Assembly (NCBI RefSeq): GCF_000342005.1
Contig: NZ_AOHO01000020.1
Location: forward strand, 62,001 to 126,000
DNA: 64,000 nt
Origin: Amycolatopsis decaplanina DSM 44594
Lineage (GTDB): Bacteria > Actinomycetota > Actinomycetes > Mycobacteriales > Pseudonocardiaceae
Direction of reading: 5' to 3'
A program made the translations under genes and the position numbers. The notes beneath the pieces were generated by a model. That model worked only from the letters and a program-made list of their open reading frames with translations. It ran no database searches and was not told where the DNA came from. Within the stretch, counting starts at the first letter, position 1, and every line of letters starts with the position of its first letter. Below, piece after piece: positions 25,941 through 34,877 of the stretch.

Positions 25941-27110
25941 GTGAGCGAGCCTTCCTCCCCGGCGCCCGGTCTCGACCGGATCCGCCGGCCTCGGTCGATC
26001 ACCGTGCTGCTGCCGGTGCTCGGGCTGATCGCCGTCGCGCTGTGCGGGCTGTTCGTCTTCGGCACGGTGACCGAGAAGGTCGGCCCGCTCGCCGTGGGGA
26101 TCGGCGTGCTCGCGGCGCTGGTCCCGGTCGCCGTGGTGGTCACCGCGTTCCTGTGGGTCGACCGCTGGGAACCGGAACCGCCGAAACTCCTGCTGCTGTC
26201 CTTCGTCTGGGGCGCGTGCGTCGCGACGATCATCGCGCTGCTGCTCAACAGCGGCGCGGAGGCCGTGGGTGACCTGCTGCTCGGCAGTGGCGGCGGGGGC
26301 AGGATCAGTGGACTGGTCTCCGCGCCGCTGGTCGAGGAGGCCGCGAAGGCCGCCTTCATCCTGTTGCTGTGGTGGCGCCGCCCGGACGAGTTCGACGGTG
26401 TCGTGGACGGCATCGTCTACGCCGGGTTCACCGCGGCGGGTTTCGCCTTCACCGAGAACATCTATTACTTCGGCCGCGCCTTCGCCGAGCACGGCTTCGG
26501 CGACGGCACGAGCGCCGGCGTGCTCGCGGCGTTCTTCCTCCGCGGCGTGCTCTCGCCGTTCACGCATCCGCTGTTCGCCGTGATGACCGGGATCGGTCTG
26601 GGTGTCGCCGCGAGCAGCAAGGTCCGCTCGCTGCGGATCCTGGCGCCGATCGGCGGGTACATCGTCGCCGTGCTGCTGCACGCGCTGTGGAACGGTGCCG
26701 CGCTGCTCGGGGGCGCCAAGACCTTCCTGAACGTCTACTTCCTGATCATGGTGCCGCTGTTCATCGGGGTCTTCTCGGTGGTGGTCATGCAGCGGCGCCG
26801 CGAGCAGCGGATCGTCGCGGCCGCGTTGCCGATGATGGTCGAGGCGCGCTGGATCGCCCCTTCCGAGGTTTCACTGCTGGCCAGCCTCTCCGGTCGGCGG
26901 TCGTGGCGGAAGCAGGCGCGGAAGCAGTCGGGACGGGAAGCGGCGAAGGCCGTCGGCCGCTACCAGGCCAGCGTGACCGAACTCGCGTTCCTGCGGCGCG
27001 GCAGGAAGCTGACCGACGAGGCGAAACAGCGTCAGCGTGAACTGCTGCAGGTGCTCAAGACGTCGCGTGCCGAGGCCGTACGGCTGGCCGATGGCGCGCC
27101 GCGCGGGTGA
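25941..27110 (+). CDS. PrsW-family intramembrane metalloprotease
   Basis: A 389-aa polytopic protein with about eight membrane helices in residues 20-285 and a basic cytosolic tail (about 290-389). The PrsW signatures are present: APLVEEAAKAAF with E132-E133, GFAFTENIYYF, SPFTHPLFAVMTG and LLHALWNGAAL. In Bacillus, PrsW cleaves an anti-sigma factor at site 1; here the substrate is unknown and no sigma/anti-sigma pair lies nearby. A chromosomal insertion relative to the mycobacterial order. Confidence 0.88.
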   Translation: MSEPSSPAPGLDRIRRPRSITVLLPVLGLIAVALCGLFVFGTVTEKVGPLAVGIGVLAALVPVAVVVTAFLWVDRWEPEPPKLLLLSFVWGACVATIIALLLNSGAEAVGDLLLGSGGGGRISGLVSAPLVEEAAKAAFILLLWWRRPDEFDGVVDGIVYAGFTAAGFAFTENIYYFGRAFAEHGFGDGTSAGVLAAFFLRGVLSPFTHPLFAVMTGIGLGVAASSKVRSLRILAPIGGYIVAVLLHALWNGAALLGGAKTFLNVYFLIMVPLFIGVFSVVVMQRRREQRIVAAALPMMVEARWIAPSEVSLLASLSGRRSWRKQARKQSGREAAKAVGRYQASVTELAFLRRGRKLTDEAKQRQRELLQVLKTSRAEAVRLADGAPRG

Positions 27111-27234
27111 CCACTGTCAGGTGAAGCTGGTCACGAGGGCCGGTTCAGACACGGGCCGGAGGGTTACCCTCGCGCCGTCGTCCGGTACCCGCGACCGCAG
27201 AGCGGGACTGGAACGAGTTGAGGAGTTTTCGACC

Positions 27235-27261
27235 ATGAGCGTCCACTGGCGCACGCCATGA
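27235..27261 (+). CDS. Possible 8-codon leader peptide before the pantothenate operon
   Basis: AGGAG (27221-27225) is well spaced from an ATG that opens the frame MSVHWRTP-stop. The stop TGA overlaps the ATG of the DUF2520 gene (ATGA), which has no ribosome-binding site of its own. The sequence suggests that translation of the main gene depends on re-initiation after this short frame. Confidence 0.4.
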   Translation: MSVHWRTP

Positions 27262-28181
27262 TGAGGCCCGCTCGCCTGGCCGTGGGCATCGTTTCCGCGG
27301 GCCGGGTCGGCAGTGTCGTCGGCGCCGCGCTCGCCAGGGCCGGGCACACGGTAGTCGCCGCTTCGGGCCTTTCCGACGCTTCGGTGCGCCGTGCGGAGCA
27401 ACTGCTCCCGGACGTGCCCCTCCTGCCGCCCGACGAGGTCGCCCGCCGTGCCGACCTGGTCTTGCTGGCCTTGCCGGACGACGCGCTCGCCGGGATGGTG
27501 CGCGGTTTCGTCGCCACCGGGTCCCTGCGGCCGGGGCAGATCGTCGTGCACACCTCCGGGTCGCACGGCATCGACGTCCTCGCGCCCGCCGCCGAGGCCG
27601 GGGCGCTGCCGCTGGCCCTGCACCCCGTGATGACCTTCACCGGCCGTCCCGAAGACCTCGACCGGCTGGCCGCCTGCAGCTTCGGCGTCACGGCGACAGA
27701 GGGTGACGAAGCGGCATGGAACGTCGGTGAGGCGCTGACCGTGGAGATGGGCGCGGAGCCCGTCCGGGTCCCCGACGAGGCGCGGGCGCTCTATCACGCG
27801 GCGCTGGCGCACGGCGCGAACCACCTGATGACACTGGTCGCCGACTGCGCGGAACTGTTGCGGGGGGCGGGAATCGCCCAGCCCGAACGCCTGGTGGCTC
27901 CGTTGTTGTCGGCGGCGTTGGATAATGTTCTGCGACACGGGGACCGGGCGCTGACCGGGCCGGTGGCCCGTGGTGATCTCGGCACCGTGCGCAAGCATCT
28001 CGCGGTGCTGGCCGAACATGGCCCCGACATCGCCCCGAGCTATCGCGCGCTGGCCAAGCGCACGCTGGTGCGCGGCGACGCCGCCGGGCTCTTGGACGCC
28101 TCGGCCGCCGCCGAGCTCACCGGACTCCTCAGTGATCCCGCCGATCCCGCAGACCCCGCCGAAGGGCAGCAAAACCAGTGA
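27258..28181 (+). CDS. Rossmann-fold DUF2520 protein linked to pantothenate synthesis
   Basis: A 307-aa protein. The N-terminal NAD(P)-binding Rossmann domain (about 7-130) has GIVSAGRVGSVVGAALARAG. A helical DUF2520 domain (about 135-290) carries ALYHAALAHGANHLMTL. It corresponds to mycobacterial Rv3603c, also just before panC. The fold resembles ketopantoate reductase and related dehydrogenases, so it may supply pantoate, but this is inference. GTGA overlap with panC; the two ATGs at 27258 and 27261 are both possible starts. Confidence 0.88.
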   Translation: MMRPARLAVGIVSAGRVGSVVGAALARAGHTVVAASGLSDASVRRAEQLLPDVPLLPPDEVARRADLVLLALPDDALAGMVRGFVATGSLRPGQIVVHTSGSHGIDVLAPAAEAGALPLALHPVMTFTGRPEDLDRLAACSFGVTATEGDEAAWNVGEALTVEMGAEPVRVPDEARALYHAALAHGANHLMTLVADCAELLRGAGIAQPERLVAPLLSAALDNVLRHGDRALTGPVARGDLGTVRKHLAVLAEHGPDIAPSYRALAKRTLVRGDAAGLLDASAAAELTGLLSDPADPADPAEGQQNQ

Positions 28182-29086
28182 CCACACCGAAATTCGCCCG
28201 AGGCACACTGCACACCTTCCAGCCGCCGGAGCAGATCAGCCAGGTGACGCGTGCCCTGCACGGCGTCGGCCGCAAGGTCGCGCTGGTGCCCACGATGGGC
28301 GCCCTGCACGCGGGGCACCGCGAGCTGATCCGCCGGGCGAAGCGGCTGCCGAACACGGTCGTCGCGACGTCGATCTTCGTGAATCCCCTGCAGTTCGGGG
28401 AGGGCGAGGACTTCGAGGCGTACCCGCGTCCGCTGGACAAGGACCTCGAGGTGCTGAAGGAGGACGGCGTCGAACTGGGTTTCCTGCCCAAGGCGTCGGA
28501 TCTGTATCCCGACGGGGCCACCGTCACGGTGCACCCCGGCGAGCTCGGCGACGAGCTGGAAGGAGCGGTGCGGCCGGGGCATTTCGCCGGCGTGCTGACC
28601 GTGGTGGCGAAACTGTTCAACATCGTGCGGCCGGACTACGCCTTCTTCGGGGAGAAGGACTACCAGCAGCTGGTGCTGATCAAGAAGATGGTGCGTGACC
28701 TGAACTTCGACACCCGCGTCATCGGGGTGCCGACGGTCAGGGAGCGCGACGGGCTGGCGTTGTCCTCGCGCAACGTCTACCTGACTCCGGAACAGCGCGA
28801 GGACGCGATCGTGTTGTCGGCGGCACTCACCGCGGGTGCCTTCGTCGGACGCGACGGCGCGGAAGCCGTGCTGGCGACCGCCAGGCAGACCCTCGCCGCG
28901 CGACCCGCGGTCGAGGTCGACTATCTGGAATTGAGGGGAACCGACCTCGGGCCCGCGCCCGTCGACGGTGAGGCGCGGTTGCTGATCGCGGCCAGGGTGG
29001 GGAGTACCCGGCTGATCGACAACGTCCCGGTGGTGCTCGGCGCGGCCGTGGATCATCCGGAACACGCGCTGGACGCAGGGGAATAG
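28178..29086 (+). CDS. panC: Pantothenate synthetase
   Basis: A 302-aa ATP-dependent ligase joining pantoate and beta-alanine. It has the nucleotidyltransferase motif PTMGALHAGHRELI, FVNPLQFGEGEDF, DYAFFGEKDYQQL, and the KMSKS-like SSRN region. GTG start overlaps the DUF2520 stop. Next in the operon is panD, which supplies its beta-alanine substrate. Confidence 0.97.
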   Translation: MTTPKFARGTLHTFQPPEQISQVTRALHGVGRKVALVPTMGALHAGHRELIRRAKRLPNTVVATSIFVNPLQFGEGEDFEAYPRPLDKDLEVLKEDGVELGFLPKASDLYPDGATVTVHPGELGDELEGAVRPGHFAGVLTVVAKLFNIVRPDYAFFGEKDYQQLVLIKKMVRDLNFDTRVIGVPTVRERDGLALSSRNVYLTPEQREDAIVLSAALTAGAFVGRDGAEAVLATARQTLAARPAVEVDYLELRGTDLGPAPVDGEARLLIAARVGSTRLIDNVPVVLGAAVDHPEHALDAGE

Positions 29087-29098
29087 GGAGAGTCCACG

Positions 29099-29593
29099 AT
29101 GTATCGCACGATGCTGAAATCGAAGATCCATAGGGCGACGGTCACCCAGGCCGATCTCCACTACGTCGGATCGGTGACCGTCGACGAGGACCTGATGGAC
29201 GCGGCGGATCTGCTGCCGGGTGAACAGGTGTCCATTGTGGACGTCACCAACGGCGCGCGGCTCGAGACCTACGTGATCGCGGGCGAACGCGGCAGCGGGG
29301 TGCTCGGTATCAACGGCGCCGCGGCGCATCTGGTGCACCCCGGCGATCTGGTGATCCTGATTTCGTACGCGCAGATGGAGAACGCCGAGGCGGCCGCGTT
29401 CCGACCGCGGGTCGTCTTCGTCGACGCGGACAACCGGATCGTCGAGAAGGGCGCCAACCCCGGGCACGCGCCGGAGGGTTCCGGTCTGATGAGCGGCACC
29501 GTGACGCTGGCCGACGACGACACGATGACCTTCCCGGTCGCCGAAACCGCCGACGCCCGCCGTCTCGACGCGCTGCTGCACGCCGAAAGCTGA
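29099..29593 (+). CDS. panD: Aspartate 1-decarboxylase
   Basis: A 164-aa pyruvoyl enzyme making beta-alanine from aspartate. It self-cleaves between Gly24 and Ser25 in [11 protein letters not shown]; the ligands [17 protein letters not shown] and the lysine of MLKSKIHRA are present. The C-terminus is about 20-25 residues longer than typical PanD, a feature of actinobacterial versions. AGGGAG ribosome-binding site 9 nt before the ATG. Confidence 0.96.
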   Translation: MYRTMLKSKIHRATVTQADLHYVGSVTVDEDLMDAADLLPGEQVSIVDVTNGARLETYVIAGERGSGVLGINGAAAHLVHPGDLVILISYAQMENAEAAAFRPRVVFVDADNRIVEKGANPGHAPEGSGLMSGTVTLADDDTMTFPVAETADARRLDALLHAES

Positions 29594-29597
29594 GCCC

Positions 29598-30377
29598 TTG
29601 CTGCTCACGGTGGACGTCGGCAACACCAACATCGTTCTCGGGCTGTACTCCGGAAACGAGCTGGCCGGTGACTGGCGCATGCGCACCGACGCGCGGATGA
29701 CCGCCGACGAGCTCGCGCTGACCATGCGCGGGCTCCTCGGCTCGCACGCGGACGCGATCACCGGGATCAGCGCGTTGTCCACGGTTCCCGCCGTGCTGCG
29801 GGAACTGCGCGTCATGCTTTCGCGGTACTACGCCGGGCTGCCGAAGATCGTCATCGAGCCGGGGGTGCGCACCGGCGTGCCGCTCCTGGTCGACAACCCC
29901 AAGGAGGTGGGCGCGGACAGGCTGGTGAACACCCTGGCCGCGCACCATCTGCACCCTTCCACCGCCTGTGTGGTGGTGGATTTCGGGACTTCGACCAATG
30001 TGGACGCCATCTCCGCCAAGGGCGAGTTCCTCGGCGGCGCGTTCGCACCCGGCATCGAGATCTCGGTCGACGCGCTGGCCGCGCGGGCCGCGGCGCTGCG
30101 CAAGGTGGAACTGGTGCCGCCGCGGTCGGTGATCGGGAAGAACACCGTGGAATGCCTGCAATCCGGCATCCTCTACGGTTTCGCCGGCCAGGTCGACGGC
30201 CTGGTGAAACGGATCAAGCGCGAGCTCTCGCCGGGCGGGGCGGATCCGGTCGCGGTGATCGCGACGGGCGGTCTTGCCCCGCTGGTGCTGGAGGAGTCGG
30301 AGACGATCACCGAGCATGTGCCGGATCTGACGCTGCTGGGCCTGCGGCTGGTCTACGACCGGAACCACCGCAATTAG
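29598..30377 (+). CDS. coaX: Type III pantothenate kinase
   Basis: A 259-aa ASKHA-fold kinase phosphorylating pantothenate, the first step of CoA synthesis. It has VDVGNTNIVLGLYSG, GADRLVNTLAAHHL, VVVDFGTSTNVDAIS and EFLGGAFAPGIEIS. TTG start 4 nt after panD. The stop codon TAG and last residues (HRN) lie inside the palindrome that begins at 30365, so the protein end is written by the repeat. Confidence 0.95.
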   Translation: MLLTVDVGNTNIVLGLYSGNELAGDWRMRTDARMTADELALTMRGLLGSHADAITGISALSTVPAVLRELRVMLSRYYAGLPKIVIEPGVRTGVPLLVDNPKEVGADRLVNTLAAHHLHPSTACVVVDFGTSTNVDAISAKGEFLGGAFAPGIEISVDALAARAAALRKVELVPPRSVIGKNTVECLQSGILYGFAGQVDGLVKRIKRELSPGGADPVAVIATGGLAPLVLEESETITEHVPDLTLLGLRLVYDRNHRN

Positions 30378-30436
30378 TCACCTGGATGCGGTGGTCGCAC
30401 GCGCGACCACCGCATCCAGGTGACTAATTGCGGTGG
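30365..30436. repeat. 72-bp family D palindrome between coaX and a methyltransferase
   Basis: Perfect arms: CCACCGCAATTAGTCACCTG then GATGCGGTGGTCGC, centre acgc, then the complement. It holds the coaX stop (TAG) on the plus strand and the methyltransferase stop (TGA) on the minus strand, so it ends both transcription units and both reading frames. Confidence 0.92.
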
Positions 30437-31076
30437 CGTGAAGCGACGACAGTTCCATGGTCCGCCGCTGCCGCGCCCGCCAGTCCGGCGTCTCCTCATA
30501 GGAGAGGACGTCGAATCCGGCCGCTTCCAGCAGCGGCCGGTGGTCGGCCACCTGAGGCGGCCGGTTCACCGGTTGCCCGTCGAAGTCCCAGGTCGTGACA
30601 AGCAATCGCCCACCGGGCACGAGGATGCGCGCGAACTCCTCGCAGGCGCGTCGTTTGTCGGGAGCGAACAGGAGCGCGTCGACGCTCATCACCGCTTCGA
30701 ACGACGCGTCCTCCAGGCCGGTGGCCTGAAAATCGCCGACCCGGAAATCGGTCGCTTCGACATCCATCGCCTCCGCGCGACGCCGTGCCGACGCCAGCGC
30801 CGTCTCCGCGATGTCGACGCCGGTGAGCGTCGCGTAGGTGCGCGCGGCGACCCACAGTCCGGGACCGCCGCGTCCACAGCCGATGTCGGCGAGCCGCCCA
30901 CGCGGTTCCAGCCGCGCCTCGGCCGCGATGCGGTGCAGGTCGGACCGGGTCACGAAGCTGTAGGTGTCCAGCTCGGCGGGGTACTCGTCGCCGTACACCT
31001 CGGCCCAGATCCGAGCGGACACTTCCGACGCGGGGGCGTCGAAGGTCGCCGTGAAGGCGGCCTTCCAGTCGGTCAT
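30378..31076 (-). CDS. SAM-dependent methyltransferase, C-terminus replaced by a palindrome
   Basis: A 232-aa class I methyltransferase. Motif I is LADIGCGRGGPGL, motif II VDIAETAL, and motif IV around AVMSVDALLFAPDK. The last roughly 18 residues (from AISHLD on) are encoded by the family D palindrome. Family members of this kind usually continue with another helical segment here, so the native end may be lost. ATGA overlap with the upstream methyltransferase gene indicates an operon. Substrate unknown. Confidence 0.8.
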   Translation of the reverse strand: MTDWKAAFTATFDAPASEVSARIWAEVYGDEYPAELDTYSFVTRSDLHRIAAEARLEPRGRLADIGCGRGGPGLWVAARTYATLTGVDIAETALASARRRAEAMDVEATDFRVGDFQATGLEDASFEAVMSVDALLFAPDKRRACEEFARILVPGGRLLVTTWDFDGQPVNRPPQVADHRPLLEAAGFDVLSYEETPDWRARQRRTMELSSLHATAISHLDAVVARATTASR

Positions 31077-31846
31077 CGCTTACGCGCCCGGAAGACGGTG
31101 GTGGTGATCGGCAGGTCGAATTGCCCCGAGGCGGTTTCCGGATTCCGGTCGAGGAATTCCCGCGCCGTGCGAAGTTTGGCTTCGCGTTCCTCCGCCGTGG
31201 CCACCAGCATGTGCGAATGGGTGGCGAGAGTCGCCACCAGGGTTTCGGCCGTCCTGGGCTGTTTGTGGCCGAACGTCTTCTTTTCGAACGGCTCGAAGGC
31301 CTCGTACTCTGGCAGAGATTCGTAGTCGCTCAGCCAGCGTCTGCTCATCGACGTCTTGATCAGCGTGTTCAGCTCCGCCAGCCAGCCCGCCGACTCGTCG
31401 TCGTGGTTCCACAGCGCGGCAACGACTCCACCCGGTTTCAGCACCCTGGCCATCTCCGGGTAGGCCCGGTCGAGGTCGAACCAGTGGACGGCTTGGCCGA
31501 CGACCACGGCGTCCACGGACCCGTCCGGCAGCGGGATCTCTTCGGCCGTCCCGATGAGCGGGGCCACGGCGGGGAGTGTCTTCGTGAGTTCCGCGAGCAT
31601 CTTGTCGTCCGGCTCGACCGCCGTGACCGCGACGCCCAGTGCGAGCAGCCCTTCGCTGACCTTGCCGGTCCCTGCCGCGAGGTCCAGTACCCGTTCCGGT
31701 GAGCGCCGGGCGCCGGCCAGCCCCCAGGCCAGTGCCTTTTCCGGATAGTCCGGCCGATGTGCGGCATAGGCGGCGGCCTCCGCGCCGAACGAGGCGGCGC
31801 GGCGTGCGTGCAGTTCGGGTTCGATGCCGGGAGTGGATGAGTTCAC
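31073..31846 (-). CDS. SAM-dependent methyltransferase
   Basis: A 257-aa class I methyltransferase with motif [16 protein letters not shown], motif [10 protein letters not shown] and [26 protein letters not shown]. It resembles the UbiE/COQ5-like group of general small-molecule methyltransferases. GTG start chosen ([21 protein letters not shown]); a much longer open frame upstream is antisense to lysS. Divergent from lysS, with 96 bp between them. Confidence 0.85.
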   Translation of the reverse strand: MNSSTPGIEPELHARRAASFGAEAAAYAAHRPDYPEKALAWGLAGARRSPERVLDLAAGTGKVSEGLLALGVAVTAVEPDDKMLAELTKTLPAVAPLIGTAEEIPLPDGSVDAVVVGQAVHWFDLDRAYPEMARVLKPGGVVAALWNHDDESAGWLAELNTLIKTSMSRRWLSDYESLPEYEAFEPFEKKTFGHKQPRTAETLVATLATHSHMLVATAEEREAKLRTAREFLDRNPETASGQFDLPITTTVFRARKR

Positions 31847-31904
31847 GAGCTCAAGGTTAATGGAGAGAAAACCGGCCGGTCCGGACGAGGAAAAGGTAAT
31901 CCGG

Positions 31905-31935
31905 TTGGCGTAGGGAACCGGCGGGTTCGTACGCT
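31905..31935 (+). promoter_or_regulatory. lysS promoter, leaderless
   Basis: TTGGCG (31905-31910), 19-bp spacer, TACGCT (31930-31935), then 7 nt to the ATG at 31943. No Shine-Dalgarno sequence precedes the ATG, consistent with a leaderless mRNA. Confidence 0.55.
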
Positions 31936-31942
31936 GTGCGCC

Positions 31943-33454
31943 ATGACTGAAATCCCCGCATCCGAGGGCGTGAGCCCCGACGAAGACCTGCCGGAACAGA
32001 TGCGGGTGCGCCGGGACAAGCGCGACCGGATAATCGCGGAGGGTATCGATCCGTATCCGGTCGAGGTGCCCCGGACGCACTCGCTGGCCGAAGTGCGCGC
32101 GAAGCATTCCGGTCTCCCTGTCGACACCGCCACCGGCGACGTCGTCGGTATCACCGGCCGGGTCATGTACATGCGCAATACCGGCAAACTGTGTTTCGCA
32201 AGTCTCCGTGAAGGTGATGGCACCGAGTTGCAGGCGATGCTCAGCCTCGCGAAGGTGGGCGAGGACGCGCTCGCGGCATGGAAGTCCGATGTCGATCTCG
32301 GTGATCACGTATTCGTCGAGGGCGAGGTCATCACCTCCAAGCGCGGTGAGCTTTCCGTGATGGCAGACTCCTGGCGGATCACGTCGAAAGCATTGCGCCC
32401 GTTGCCCGTGGCGCACAAAGACCTCGCCGAGGAAACGCGCATCCGGCAGCGTTATGTCGATCTGATCGTGCGTCCCAAGGCACGGGACGTGGTCCGTACC
32501 CGTGCCGGCGTGCTGCGTTCCCTGCGTGACTCGTTCCACGGCCGGGGATTCCTCGAGGTCGAGACCCCGATGCTGCAAACGCTGCACGGGGGCGCGGCGG
32601 CCCGGCCATTCGTCACGCATTCGAATGCCTTCGACCTCGATCTGTACCTGAGGATCGCGCCGGAGCTGTACCTCAAGCGTTGCGTGGTCGGCGGTATCGA
32701 GAAGGTCTTCGAGATCAACCGGAACTTCCGGAACGAGGGCAGTGACTCGTCGCACTCGCCCGAGTTCGCCATGCTCGAGTACTACGAAGCGTATGCGACC
32801 TATGACTCCAACGCGGTGATGACGCGCCAGCTCATCCAGGAGGCGGCGCAGAACGTTCTCGGTACCCAGGTGGTCACTCTCGCCGACGGTTCGGAGTACG
32901 ACCTGTCCGGCGAGTGGACCACGCTCGGAATGTACGAGTCGTTGTCCGAGTCGTTGTCGGAAGAGGTCACTCCCGAGACATCGGCGGACAAGCTGCGTTC
33001 CTATGCCGAAGCGCGAGAGCTGGAGCTCGACCCGAAGTTAGGCCACGGCAAACTCGTCGAAGAACTTTGGGAACATCTCGTCGGCGATCATCTTCACGAA
33101 CCGACTTTTGTCCGTGATTTTCCGGTCGAGACATCCCCGCTGACCAGGCAACATCGCAGCAAGCCGGGGGTCGCCGAGAAGTGGGATCTGTACGTGCGCG
33201 GATTCGAACTGGCCACCGGATACTCCGAGCTGGTCGATCCCGTGGTGGAGCGTCAGCGTCTGGTGGAACAGGCGCGGCTGGGTGCGCAGGGCGATAGTGA
33301 GGCCATGAACCTGGATGAGGATTTCCTCCGCGCGCTGGAGTACGGAATGCCGCCGAGCGGTGGTGTCGGAATGGGGATCGACCGGTTGCTGATGGCGCTG
33401 ACCGGCCTCGGTATCAGGGAGACCATCCTGTTCCCGCTCGTCCGACCTGAATAA
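31943..33454 (+). CDS. lysS: Lysyl-tRNA synthetase, class II
   Basis: A 503-aa cytosolic enzyme charging tRNA-Lys. An OB-fold anticodon-binding domain (about 60-165) precedes the class II core. Motif 1 lies around [18 protein letters not shown], motif 2 is [24 protein letters not shown] (first part shown), and motif 3 is [15 protein letters not shown]. Length and motifs are complete. It precedes lsr2, as in mycobacteria. Confidence 0.97.
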   Translation: MTEIPASEGVSPDEDLPEQMRVRRDKRDRIIAEGIDPYPVEVPRTHSLAEVRAKHSGLPVDTATGDVVGITGRVMYMRNTGKLCFASLREGDGTELQAMLSLAKVGEDALAAWKSDVDLGDHVFVEGEVITSKRGELSVMADSWRITSKALRPLPVAHKDLAEETRIRQRYVDLIVRPKARDVVRTRAGVLRSLRDSFHGRGFLEVETPMLQTLHGGAAARPFVTHSNAFDLDLYLRIAPELYLKRCVVGGIEKVFEINRNFRNEGSDSSHSPEFAMLEYYEAYATYDSNAVMTRQLIQEAAQNVLGTQVVTLADGSEYDLSGEWTTLGMYESLSESLSEEVTPETSADKLRSYAEARELELDPKLGHGKLVEELWEHLVGDHLHEPTFVRDFPVETSPLTRQHRSKPGVAEKWDLYVRGFELATGYSELVDPVVERQRLVEQARLGAQGDSEAMNLDEDFLRALEYGMPPSGGVGMGIDRLLMALTGLGIRETILFPLVRPE

Positions 33455-33605
33455 CCCGTCCGCGTGACAGATACCTCGATCGTTCTCGTAAACGAGATTT
33501 GCGTTATGACTCGGTAGCGGGTATTAATGTCGCTAGACAAAGTCTTCTGTCCGGGGCATGCCCCGTACCAGATCATTCGTGTAAGCCCCCAGCAGGAGGA
33601 AACAG

Positions 33606-33959
33606 ATGGCACAGAAGGTGCTCGTCTCGCTCGTCGACGACCTCGACGGCACTGAGGCGGAAGAGACCGTCGAGTTCGGTTTGGACGGTGTGAGCTACCA
33701 GATCGACCTTTCCGCGGAAAACGCGGAAGAGCTTCGTGACGCGCTGGCCCAGTATGTGGAGCACGCCCGTCGTGCGGGTGGCCGTAAGCGCACCGCCATT
33801 CGTCCGGTCGCCGGAGTGAAGGCCGCCGCCCGTCCCGCGACCGTGGACCGCGAGCAGAACCAGGCCATTCGCGCCTGGGCCCGCAAGAACGGCTTCCAGG
33901 TTTCCGACCGCGGACGTATCCCGTCCGAGGTCGTGGAGGCATACCACAAGAAGAACTGA
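33606..33959 (+). CDS. lsr2: Nucleoid-associated silencer Lsr2
   Basis: A 117-aa H-NS-like protein that binds AT-rich DNA and silences horizontally acquired genes. The N-terminal dimerisation domain (1-60) starts [15 protein letters not shown]. The C-terminal DNA-binding domain (about 80-117) has the AT-hook-like RGR in [20 protein letters not shown] strong AGGAGG precedes the ATG. The 151-bp leader region is AT-rich for this genome, with the palindrome TCTCGT-aa-ACGAGA (33484-33497), and could be a site of autoregulation. Confidence 0.97.
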   Translation: MAQKVLVSLVDDLDGTEAEETVEFGLDGVSYQIDLSAENAEELRDALAQYVEHARRAGGRKRTAIRPVAGVKAAARPATVDREQNQAIRAWARKNGFQVSDRGRIPSEVVEAYHKKN

Positions 33960-33965
33960 GGTCTT

Positions 33966-34811
33966 TCAGACCTGACGGCCGCCGGGAAACTTTTCCCGGC
34001 GGCTTTCTTGTTCTTGTACACGGTTCAAGCGGGCGTACTCGGTGGGCACCCATCCGGTCACGGAGCGGAAATCCCGGATGAAGTGCGCTTGGTCGCTATA
34101 GCCCAGCTCTGTCGCCAGTTCCGCGTAGTCCGGCCGTTCCTCGGCGGCGATCCGTGCCGCCGCTTCGTTCAATCGGTATACCTGAATCGCCCATTTGGGG
34201 GCGGTTCCGACGTGTTCGGCGAACAGGCGTTGCAGGCTTCGCCGAGACAGACCTGTCCGGCGTGACAGCTCGCCGACCCGGGTAATGGCCGGTTCGGCCG
34301 AGATTGTTTCCACCGCTTCGATGGCCGTCCTGGCCGCGGTGGTGAGCACGGGGTGTTTCGCGAGGAGCAGTTCCTCCGCCGCCAGGACCATTTCGAAGTC
34401 GTCCGTCGCATTCCGTACCGATTCCATCACTGGTCCGGTACCGGGGAAGAGATCGGTGAGCGGAACGGAACCGCCGGAGATCATCGTGACCGGACCGGTG
34501 AGGAATGCCCGGAAAGCGCCGGGCCGGAATCGCACACCGATACCGTGGTCCGTGCCCTCGACGACGTAGCGGAAAGGCCGTTTCCCCGGCCCGAACGCGC
34601 CTGCCGCGTCGCGGAAGAACGTGACGTTCACCGCGAGATTGGGCAGTACCACCTGCTCATGGGGCGGGCGGCCGCTCAGATCCCAGCGCAGCACCCAGTG
34701 GTGGTCGACGAACGGGCGCAGGTCCGGCGCGGGCCGATGGCGGACGAGGCTGAACTTCGCGTCCGCTTCCCGCGCGTTGACGATCCCCGCCGGGATCCGA
34801 TGCCCGCTCAC
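33966..34811 (-). CDS. AraC-family transcriptional regulator
   Basis: A 281-aa regulator. Residues about 25-155 are a cupin-like N-domain of the DUF6597 type (RPFVDHHWVLRWDL, PNLAVNVTFF). The C-terminal double helix-turn-helix (about 170-265) has GLSRRSLQRLFAEHVGTAPKWAIQVYR (part) and LGYSDQAHFIRDFRSVTGWVPTEYAR (part). Its final residues (KFPGGRQV) are encoded by the lsr2 terminator. Target unknown; the DinB-like gene upstream is divergent and a candidate. Confidence 0.88.
   Translation of the reverse strand: MSGHRIPAGIVNAREADAKFSLVRHRPAPDLRPFVDHHWVLRWDLSGRPPHEQVVLPNLAVNVTFFRDAAGAFGPGKRPFRYVVEGTDHGIGVRFRPGAFRAFLTGPVTMISGGSVPLTDLFPGTGPVMESVRNATDDFEMVLAAEELLLAKHPVLTTAARTAIEAVETISAEPAITRVGELSRRTGLSRRSLQRLFAEHVGTAPKWAIQVYRLNEAAARIAAEERPDYAELATELGYSDQAHFIRDFRSVTGWVPTEYARLNRVQEQESRREKFPGGRQV
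33978..34010 (+). terminator. Intrinsic terminator of lsr2 with U-tract
   Basis: Stem GCCGCCGGGAAA/TTTCCCGGCGGC (33978-33989 and 33992-34003; inner pairs open to form the loop) followed by a U-rich run (ttcttgttcttg). One of the few classical terminators here. It lies inside the last codons of the convergent AraC gene. Confidence 0.85.
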
Positions 34812-34877
34812 CGGAGCAACCTAATCCTGTCGCGTTTCTTCAAGACAGTGCGCCGGATCCCGTGAGTTCATGCCCGC

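Noticed and set aside
33455..33605. A tRNA or small RNA between lysS and lsr2
   Set aside because: No cloverleaf could be drawn; only a 6-bp palindrome and an AT-rich promoter region are visible.
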